This document shows, in pieces, positions 1 through 5,825 of a DNA stretch of 7,693 bases. Every line of letters begins with the position of its first letter. Within the stretch, counting starts at the first letter, position 1. Below the pieces are notes generated by a model. That model saw only the letters and a list, made by a program, of their open reading frames with translations. It was not told the DNA's origin and did not search any database. This DNA is from a candidate division TM6 bacterium UASB124. GTDB taxonomy: Bacteria > Dependentiae > Babeliae > Babeliales > RVW-14. The stretch covers positions 235,718 through 243,410 of the forward strand of contig LDIV01000001.1 of NCBI GenBank assembly GCA_001468855.1, read 5' to 3'. The position numbers were made by a program, and so were the translations under genes.

Positions 1-16
1 TTCTTATTGTGCATAA

Positions 17-721
17 GCTCTATTATATATCACCGATGTTGGCAACACAGAACAAGAGATTCAACAACTGCTTCAACCTAATGGGCTTGCACAGAAACTA
101 CACCTTACGTTACTTAAAAAACGAGAAAAAGCATCTTCGTTGCTCATGCAACACATTGCACAGCTCAACAACGCCCCAGAGATATATTACGACACTCTAA
201 AATTTGCAATTTGTACCGCCATACCACCAAACGATCATATTGGCACTTATCTTCTCCAAGAAAAGAGTATCAGTGAAACAATGCTCATAAAATATTTTTC
301 CGATAACCAACATCTCAAAAACTTCGAATTAATATTTTTAACTGTATCAAAACACAAATGCAAGAACACGTTATGCAGGCTTCTTGCAATTAACAAACAA
401 CTTAAGGGTTCTCTCATCACCAAGACGCTTGCTCTTCAAGGATTAAAAAAATCGATATGCCACGAAAGTACCAAGATGCTAACCGCACTTTTAAAAGATC
501 ATTACCTGTGTAAGCTATTCACACCAACAGCGGTTGAAGAAATTTTTGAATGTACCATCGATAAATACTGTCGCTTTGTTGTTTCTGCATTTTTATTATT
601 TAATCTTTTTAATGAAAAAACAGCACAACAAGCGTACGCTTCTATTTTAAAAACCAATAATCCCAAGTTTATTGATTTCATATGCAGTCACCCCAAATTT
701 AGAAAATTATTGAAACAATAA
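17..721 (+). CDS. Helical-repeat (ankyrin-like?) protein, 5' end missing or broken
   Basis: I do not recognise this gene. The frame is open from 17 to a TAA at 719-721 (234 codons), but an in-frame TAA lies at 14-16 and the first possible starts are TTG at 140 and ATG at 146, neither with a good ribosome site. The translation of 17-139 is hydrophilic and amphipathic like the rest, so it looks coding. This suggests that the gene started upstream in another frame (frame 3 reads LIVHKL at the window edge) and was shifted near 15-25, or that a short protein starts at 140. The product is helical, with a recurring hydrophobic pattern ending in N/D/H-x-x-L/F-x-x-L, seen near residues 97, 126, 161 and 225. 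The spacing is about 29-35 residues or twice that, as in degenerate ankyrin-type repeats. No signal peptide, membrane segment or catalytic motif is visible. The ankyrin assignment is a weak inference. Confidence 0.5.
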   Translation, partial: ALLYITDVGNTEQEIQQLLQPNGLAQKLHLTLLKKREKASSLLMQHIAQLNNAPEIYYDTLKFAICTAIPPNDHIGTYLLQEKSISETMLIKYFSDNQHLKNFELIFLTVSKHKCKNTLCRLLAINKQLKGSLITKTLALQGLKKSICHESTKMLTALLKDHYLCKLFTPTAVEEIFECTIDKYCRFVVSAFLLFNLFNEKTAQQAYASILKTNNPKFIDFICSHPKFRKLLKQ

Positions 722-747
722 TCAATGAATGAAACTTTTCAGCCTGT

Positions 748-766
748 AACATATGTATGTTTTTTT
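748..766 (+). terminator. Weak hairpin plus T-run after the helical-repeat gene
   Basis: An inverted repeat AACATA / TATGTT with a 2-nt centre runs straight into seven T residues, 27 nt after the stop at 721. It can form only about five AT-rich pairs with a 4-nt loop, so as a Rho-independent terminator it would be weak. The position and U-tract are right; the stem stability is not. Confidence 0.3.
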
Positions 767-856
767 AGCACGTAAATGCACTATATACTCATTTTTTAAC
801 CCAATTAATCACAAAGGTTTTCATACTGAAACAATTAACCAATAGCAACTACATAA

Positions 857-885
857 TTTACAAAATATAAATTTATCTGTATAAT
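857..885 (+). promoter_or_regulatory. Sigma70-type promoter for the large secreted protein
   Basis: TTTACA (857-862) and a perfect TATAAT (880-885) are separated by exactly 17 nt, giving one mismatch to the two consensus hexamers. Transcription would start near 892, leaving a leader of about 57 nt before the ATG at 949. The surroundings are AT-rich, so chance matches are possible, but both boxes and the spacing are good. Confidence 0.5.
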
Positions 886-934
886 TATATTTGCTAATTA
901 GAAATCATTTTATAAATAATTTATTATATTTTTT

Positions 935-940
935 AGGCGG
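935..940 (+). promoter_or_regulatory. Ribosome binding site of the 949 gene
   Basis: AGGCGG lies 8 nt before the ATG at 949, one mismatch from AGGAGG. It is the only purine-rich GC-containing block in an otherwise A/T leader and supports the start that keeps the signal peptide. Confidence 0.6.
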
Positions 941-948
941 TTATTTTA

Positions 949-3537
949 ATGAAATCATGTAAAAAACTGATTGGTTTTACATACATAACATTGTGCATCA
1001 ATACATATATGATGACATATATGATGGCAATGGAAAAAGAAATAGACACAACTACTACATCATCATCCTCATCTCCATTATCAACAGTACTATCATCAAT
1101 ATCATCATATTCTTCGATGACCTCATCATCAAATGAGATAACAGACCCAGTCAAACTCATCGACAACTATTGTGATGAATTGATGAAGCAAAAAAACCAA
1201 GAAGAAATCCAACAAATATTAAATGTTCTTTTCTTACGTGAACAAATGTTTGAAGGATTTGTAACCGAGCAACTGGCAGCAACCATACAACGCGACATAT
1301 ATTCCTTTGATGACGCATTTAACATCATACGACAAGCAGAACAAAATTGCTTCACATCTACAAGCCCTTATACACAAAATTTTTTAAAAAAATTTGATAG
1401 CCTTATCGAACATGATGAGCTGTCATTCAGAACACTCTGTCTTTTTATACGCATGCGAGAACTTTTAGTAGAAAAGCAAAGACATTTTTTTGAATTCTAT
1501 GAACAATTAGAACAAAAAACAAAAACCCTTCTTGATGAGCTTATTGACACAAAATCGCAAAATACGGCTCAACTGGATATAACAATGCAACCCAACAATA
1601 GTAAGTCTCCCAAGGCACTAAAAAAACAAAAAACCCGCCAAAGCAAACTAAAAAGCAAAGAGTCAAAAATAACGTTGTCAACAGCACAAGGTTTTCTAAA
1701 GCTCTTAATTAACGAAATTAAAACCATTGCAAAAAACGATACTAAACGTTGGACGTATGGGATACTTCTTTCTCCTGACTACAAGAAGGGAAAAAATAAT
1801 GTTACACTAATTTTAGATGCTCTAGAAAATACCATGTCAAAACTTGGAATTCCAAATTCAATCTTACACGATGATACAACTCAACAAACTGTTTATACAG
1901 GCAAACCATTGTGCAATCTCCTTGCCCAAAATATTCTAAAAAAAATAAATCCTTCATTTATCAACATCATTAACAAGATAGCTCATATCTATTGCCATAT
2001 ATCAGTAGCTTTTAAGGATATGATTGAAGCATCAGATAAGACTCGTCAAATCTTAAATGATTGCTCTCTTGCCGACATTTACGAAGATTCGGCAAGCATC
2101 AAAAGCATGTATTCTCTTTTGTATAGAAAATTGTACGCTATCGCCAACAAGCAACACAGAACAATCTTATGTGATTATTATACAAAGCAAGAGCTGCCTC
2201 AAGAGATTTTCTTAATCAACACATTACTCAATACAAAAAATAAAACTGTCATTAAACTGCTTAAAGATATCTTTAACTATCACTTACAACGGATAGGACA
2301 TCTTCTATTAATACCCGTCGCCCAACTATTAAATAACAGCAGCACAATCATAGCTCATCATATTACGCAAACGGCTGAAAAAATATTTTTTGAACAATGG
2401 GAAGTTGAAAAGGCAACCCCAGCTATTCAAAGTTACATCAATAACGATAAAGAATTAAAAACATTAAATAGAACAGAAAACATTGTTTTTAGTAATATTT
2501 CCCCAGAAGAGGATCAGCAAGAAGTTCTTCTTTTCAATACAATTGACCAACGCATACAACAATCCGATTACGCTAACACAATAAAATCACTTATCTTCTA
2601 TAGAAACCTTTGGAATAAATTACTCAATGAAGATGATTCTGTTAGACGTACCGGACGAATATTCCCTAAAGATGTTTGGGCGCCATTATTCTTCTATTAC
2701 CGCAATATATGCAAAAATGCTTTAGCTGTAATATCTACCCAAAAGGATCATTCGAGTTCATCTACAAAGACAATAATTACGCCACCAAGTCCCGAACCAA
2801 AAGAAACAGTAACAACTGCAACATCTTCTTTAAACAATTTAACAACCCAAACAACCACAGTCCCCCAACAAAGTTCGTGCTCATCATCAGAAACAAAACA
2901 ATTGCAACAACAAACTCCTATGTATCACAAAGAACCTACAACAACGACAACTTCCTCAAGCAGCACTCAACCATCAATACAAACGCCCAAACAAGCAAAA
3001 CGCAAGCATTTTAATAAATGCAAACAAGCGCTATATCAACTTTTCAATGCTGATCAGCTAGTTTTAGAAGATAAAAATCATGTTGTCATAAAACAAACAT
3101 TAAATCCGTACGAGCAAGCATACAAAACTCATAACATCGACGACTTCATGACCGTCGTTATATATAAAACAACAGCACAAACAACGCTCAATCCTATCAT
3201 TTTTAGAAATTATAAATCTGATAAATTCCATACAATATCGCCATTGCTCAAAAATTATCTGTGTTATGGAATAATTATTGACAACAAAACATTCTTGCAC
3301 CAATACCCAAACATTCCATCGTTTTATTTGAATTCAGACACGCACTATGCTCTCGTATTACACGCAAGTGTCATCATCGGCAACAAACATATTGCCTACC
3401 ATTTTCAAAGAAATCCAGACAAACTCGCCAATCTGCGCACAGAAAATTGGTCAGGACTACATCATGGCGCATATATTTTCATTTTTGACAAACAAACCAA
3501 TGAATGTATTCATGCGTGTTTCCATGAACAAAGCTAA
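949..3537 (+). CDS. Large predicted secreted Ser/Thr-rich protein, unknown function
   Basis: The product is 862 aa and I do not recognise the family. The N-terminus (basic MKSCKK, then a hydrophobic stretch to about residue 27) looks like a Sec signal peptide or signal anchor, so export is likely. Residues 34-62 are a Ser/Thr tract encoded by TCA-type triplets. Residues 65-600 are predicted helical, with a charged coiled-coil-like segment near 170-200 and a Lys-rich patch near 219-240. A second low-complexity Ser/Thr/Gln/Pro tract covers about 600-685. It is followed by a compact, mixed alpha/beta-looking C-terminal domain (about 690-862) rich in His and aromatic residues, ending GLHHGAYIFIFDK and a short tail. 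The plan of helical body, flexible linker and C-terminal domain suggests a surface or secreted effector-like protein; that is inference. The start is supported by AGGCGG 8 nt upstream and a promoter at 857-885. Its TAA overlaps the stop of the convergent channel gene. Confidence 0.8.
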   Translation: MKSCKKLIGFTYITLCINTYMMTYMMAMEKEIDTTTTSSSSSPLSTVLSSISSYSSMTSSSNEITDPVKLIDNYCDELMKQKNQEEIQQILNVLFLREQMFEGFVTEQLAATIQRDIYSFDDAFNIIRQAEQNCFTSTSPYTQNFLKKFDSLIEHDELSFRTLCLFIRMRELLVEKQRHFFEFYEQLEQKTKTLLDELIDTKSQNTAQLDITMQPNNSKSPKALKKQKTRQSKLKSKESKITLSTAQGFLKLLINEIKTIAKNDTKRWTYGILLSPDYKKGKNNVTLILDALENTMSKLGIPNSILHDDTTQQTVYTGKPLCNLLAQNILKKINPSFINIINKIAHIYCHISVAFKDMIEASDKTRQILNDCSLADIYEDSASIKSMYSLLYRKLYAIANKQHRTILCDYYTKQELPQEIFLINTLLNTKNKTVIKLLKDIFNYHLQRIGHLLLIPVAQLLNNSSTIIAHHITQTAEKIFFEQWEVEKATPAIQSYINNDKELKTLNRTENIVFSNISPEEDQQEVLLFNTIDQRIQQSDYANTIKSLIFYRNLWNKLLNEDDSVRRTGRIFPKDVWAPLFFYYRNICKNALAVISTQKDHSSSSTKTIITPPSPEPKETVTTATSSLNNLTTQTTTVPQQSSCSSSETKQLQQQTPMYHKEPTTTTTSSSSTQPSIQTPKQAKRKHFNKCKQALYQLFNADQLVLEDKNHVVIKQTLNPYEQAYKTHNIDDFMTVVIYKTTAQTTLNPIIFRNYKSDKFHTISPLLKNYLCYGIIIDNKTFLHQYPNIPSFYLNSDTHYALVLHASVIIGNKHIAYHFQRNPDKLANLRTENWSGLHHGAYIFIFDKQTNECIHACFHEQS
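1048..1134 (+). repeat. TCA/ACT triplet-rich low-complexity tract (N-terminal poly-Ser)
   Basis: Within the secreted-protein gene the DNA is dominated by TCA and related triplets encoding runs of Thr and Ser just after the signal peptide. Such a tract can gain or lose codons without a frameshift. It also produces a spurious Asp-rich open frame on the minus strand (933-1166). Confidence 0.6.
2746..3000 (+). repeat. ACA/CAA-rich low-complexity tract (Ser/Thr/Gln/Pro linker)
   Basis: This tract encodes residues of about 600-685 of the secreted protein, with short runs of Ser, Thr and Gln and scattered Pro. It separates the helical body from the C-terminal domain and most likely acts as a flexible linker. 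Confidence 0.55.
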
Positions 3538-4628
3538 ATACATGAATATGCGATAGCTATAGTCAAAAGAACAAGCATTAACATAAAGACCAAATCATTA
3601 AGCAATACCAACCGATCATTAGTAGTATCACGTATCTTTTGCTCAGCATCCTTAACTTTATGCTGAACAAGTACCACATAGGCTTGAAATAACAAAATCA
3701 AAAGAGACAAAAAAACAAGCCAATAAAATACAAAATCTACATGAGTTACATAACCAACAGCAGGAGAAACTCCATCAATAACCATTCTGAAAAGAACTAA
3801 AACGGGAAACGCAGAGGCAACATAGGTAAGACGCGACAAATCTGAAATATCAATAAGCAAACAAAAAAGTATAATAAAAAACAGTACCAGCATAGGGAAA
3901 TAAAGTGACATAAGATCTCTAATACCAAATTTCTCAAAATTGATAGTAAATACAGCAACAGGATAACTTATATCCATTGCTGGATTAGAAAGGTCTAGTT
4001 GAGATTTAATATATCCTGTTTTCACCGATACCGACCGCGGTTGCCATTGGCTTACAAGATTTTCTTTATTTATCGTAAAGTTCTTTTCATCAGAATTAAA
4101 ATACAATTCATACGGCGTTGCATTTTTATTTTGAATAATAATACTCAAACGATGTGACTGCAGCGGAAAATTTTTAAAATCAACATACGCCTTAAACATC
4201 GTTTGAATGTGATAACTTACCAAAACGTCCTTACCTAATAACTTGATAATAGGAGCGGATTTATACAACAATGAACCGTTCTCTTGCAAAATGCTATTTT
4301 GAATCGAAACACCTTCAAAGGTTTTCAGTGATTCCGACCCTTGTGGAAATTTAAACCACAAAATACAATCAACTAAAAACTCTTTATTGATAAATGAAAA
4401 CGAAGGGAAACTATTAATATGCAGACCAACAGTTACCGCAGATGCATGACGTTGATCTTTAGTACTTAATGTACAGATTGTCGGAATATGATCTGTTGGC
4501 TCTGAATAACGGCTTTTTAAAGCAAGTAACCCAAACAAAACAGTTGCCGTCATTACAATAGCTATAAATGCAACCCGTTTATTTTCAATGAATGATATTA
4601 CATATTTTCTTAATACTCGATGATCCAT
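3534..4628 (-). CDS. Pentameric ligand-gated ion channel subunit (GLIC/Cys-loop superfamily)
   Basis: The product is 364 aa from the ATG at 4628, which has AAAGGG 6 nt upstream; a TTG at 4712 would extend it back over the previous gene. Such proteins form pentameric inner-membrane channels opened by ligands or protons. Residues 18-37 form an extra N-terminal membrane helix behind a basic leader. Residues about 65-238 look like the extracellular beta-sandwich: VGLHIN strand, W91, and a Pro-loop DFKNFPLQSHRL at 150-161 matching the family DFxxFPFDxQxL pattern but without a Cys pair. Four helices follow: M1 about 239-259 (with FP), M2 about 263-284, M3 about 297-321 ending in VQHK as in GLIC, and M4 about 342-362 at the C-terminus. 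By a gapless match to GLIC recalled from memory, M2 keeps 2' Thr, 6' Ser and the following Pro, but has Pro at 9' and no -2' Glu. The classical WxP loop A of agonist binding is not evident. It lies 13 nt behind a periplasmic binding protein gene, a likely functional partner. Confidence 0.85.
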   Translation of the reverse strand: MDHRVLRKYVISFIENKRVAFIAIVMTATVLFGLLALKSRYSEPTDHIPTICTLSTKDQRHASAVTVGLHINSFPSFSFINKEFLVDCILWFKFPQGSESLKTFEGVSIQNSILQENGSLLYKSAPIIKLLGKDVLVSYHIQTMFKAYVDFKNFPLQSHRLSIIIQNKNATPYELYFNSDEKNFTINKENLVSQWQPRSVSVKTGYIKSQLDLSNPAMDISYPVAVFTINFEKFGIRDLMSLYFPMLVLFFIILFCLLIDISDLSRLTYVASAFPVLVLFRMVIDGVSPAVGYVTHVDFVFYWLVFLSLLILLFQAYVVLVQHKVKDAEQKIRDTTNDRLVLLNDLVFMLMLVLLTIAIAYSCI

Positions 4629-4634
4629 AGCAAA

Positions 4635-4640
4635 CCCTTT
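4635..4640 (-). promoter_or_regulatory. Ribosome binding site deciding the channel start
   Basis: AAAGGG on the minus strand lies 6 nt before the ATG at 4628, in the 13-nt gap after the binding-protein stop. It favours this ATG over the TTG at 4712. The short gap suggests translational coupling of the two genes. Confidence 0.6.
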
Positions 4641-4641
4641 A

Positions 4642-5766
4642 TTAAATGATCCAAATTTTTTGGCCAAAAATATGTCTATTATTTCCATCAAAATGTATTG
4701 GCATGCCGCCAAACTCCGTTTCTTTCATTGCCGAAAGTTGATCAAGTACCGTATCAGCTGAAATTGGTGTTGAAACTTTCTTGAGCGCATCGGTAATCAA
4801 TCGAGCACCTAAATAATAAGAAAACGATAAAACATTCGGATCTTCATCCATAAAATATTTTGCCAAATCATTGCGATATTCTTGGGCCAACGGAATTGTA
4901 GATACCACAGGATCCGGAACGGATGATGCATAGTGAAAAGGAACGCCTTTAAAACGTAAAATATCCTTAACTAAGAATGTAGAATCAATGCCAAAAAAGC
5001 GCGTACTTATGCATCCGTTTTCAAAGAAATAATTAATCAATTTAACCGTCGGCATACTTGTCGAAATACAAAAAATTGCACGTGGATCTTTATCCACAAG
5101 TTTCTGCGCCGGCGTATAAATATTCAACGTAAACCGATTATACCGTTCGACACCAACAGGTTCTTGCCCTAATTTTTTAAGCAACTGAACCAAATACTGT
5201 GCGCCGGCTGATGAAAAATCATCATCGGCATGGAAAATGGCAACATGGCTCAACTTCAAATCATTGACAACATGATTTGCTAGCTTTTCGAGCTGTGGCT
5301 CAAGAAGACCCGGTCCATTTATCAGATATGAAAGCGACGATGATTTCAATTCTTCATTTCCACCCCAAGGGAAAAATAATGCTATTTTTTTTGCCTTGAC
5401 CATAGGAAGAATAGACAAAATACCACGCGTACCCATGATACCAATAAACATGGTTACACCATGATTATTGTACAAAAATTCCACATTTGCTTGTGTCTTT
5501 TCAGGATCTCCCTGATCATCCAAACATATCAGTCGCACTGTTTTACCCTGAATTAATCCTTGTGTATTAATATGTTTAAAGCAACATTCAATAGCATCTC
5601 GTATAGTAGTTCCATAAAAAGAAAAATGCCCGGTTAAAGACCCGGACATACCAAAGACAATTTCTTTATTATGATCAATAGTAATTGTATCCGTACCGGC
5701 AGCATTCGCCACGTGCGTAGATACAAATACCCAAAGCAATATAAATAATCGTATTTTCTGATTCAT
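4642..5766 (-). CDS. Periplasmic type I solute-binding protein (LivJ/receptor-ligand class)
   Basis: The product is 374 aa, the usual size for branched-chain amino acid/amide-type binding proteins. Residues 1-22 form a clear Sec signal peptide ending in ANA, with no lipobox Cys, so the mature protein should be free in the periplasm. The first lobe opens with IVFGMSGSLTGHFSFYG (about residues 36-52), then INTQGLIQGK and LDDQGDP, all hallmarks of type I periplasmic binding proteins (the LivJ fold shared with the binding domains of glutamate receptors). The C-terminus ends with MPIHFDGNNRHIFGQ, typical of the last strands of the family, so the protein is complete. AAGGGGAG sits 4 nt before the ATG. 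No permease or ATPase gene follows; the next gene, 13 nt downstream, is a pentameric ligand-gated channel. I therefore infer a ligand-sensing role for the channel rather than transport. The ligand cannot be named; an amino acid or similar small molecule is a guess from the family. Confidence 0.9.
   Translation of the reverse strand: MNQKIRLFILLWVFVSTHVANAAGTDTITIDHNKEIVFGMSGSLTGHFSFYGTTIRDAIECCFKHINTQGLIQGKTVRLICLDDQGDPEKTQANVEFLYNNHGVTMFIGIMGTRGILSILPMVKAKKIALFFPWGGNEELKSSSLSYLINGPGLLEPQLEKLANHVVNDLKLSHVAIFHADDDFSSAGAQYLVQLLKKLGQEPVGVERYNRFTLNIYTPAQKLVDKDPRAIFCISTSMPTVKLINYFFENGCISTRFFGIDSTFLVKDILRFKGVPFHYASSVPDPVVSTIPLAQEYRNDLAKYFMDEDPNVLSFSYYLGARLITDALKKVSTPISADTVLDQLSAMKETEFGGMPIHFDGNNRHIFGQKIWII
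4656..4670. repeat. Palindrome TTTTTGGCCAAAAA with a homopolymer A6
   Basis: A perfect 14-bp palindrome (4657-4670) lies in the last codons of the binding-protein gene. On the coding strand it ends in a run of six A (4661-4656). The +1 frame downstream of this run is the open frame that leads into the channel gene. It may only reflect AT-rich codons, but it is a slippage-prone site at the gene junction. Confidence 0.4.
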
Positions 5767-5825
5767 ACATCTCCCCTTTTAATAAAAATGAACACTGAAA
5801 AACTAATTATTAAGTGTATGACACA
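5767..5825. other. Short spacer between ligD and the binding-protein gene
   Basis: This 59-nt AT-rich gap has an imperfect dyad around GTGTATGACAC (5814-5824) just after the ligD stop, and the ribosome site for the next gene. I find no convincing -35/-10 pair and no stable terminator. Read-through from ligD into the sensor genes is therefore possible, though not shown. Confidence 0.4.
5771..5778 (-). promoter_or_regulatory. Strong ribosome binding site of the binding-protein gene
   Basis: AAGGGGAG on the minus strand lies 4 nt before the ATG at 5766. It is one of the strongest purine blocks in the window and fixes the start in front of the signal peptide. Confidence 0.7.

Larger units (their letters stand above)
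722..948. other. AT-rich intergenic spacer
   Basis: This is 227 nt of very AT-rich DNA between the two plus-strand genes. It holds the weak hairpin near 748-766 and the promoter at 857-885. I see no open frame with a ribosome site, no tRNA-like structure and no strong repeat. Confidence 0.6.

Noticed and set aside
933..1166. Minus-strand open frame of 77 codons rich in Asp/Val
   Set aside because: It is the complement of the Ser/Thr triplet tract inside the 949 gene, with no ribosome site of its own.
1048..3000. Repeats resembling a CRISPR array
   Set aside because: The repetition is simple triplet low complexity in a coding frame, with no constant repeat and spacer units.
2676..3014. Second plus-strand frame of 112 codons within the secreted-protein gene
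   Set aside because: It shadows the low-complexity linker in another frame; Asn/Thr-rich composition comes from the ACA/CAA repeats.
4642..5766. Binding protein as part of a branched-chain amino acid ABC transporter
   Set aside because: No permease or ATPase gene is adjacent; the only close partner is the channel. A transporter encoded elsewhere cannot be excluded.
5814..5824. Dyad GTGTATGACAC as a ligD terminator
   Set aside because: The stem is only four pairs, with no T-run directly after it on the minus strand.
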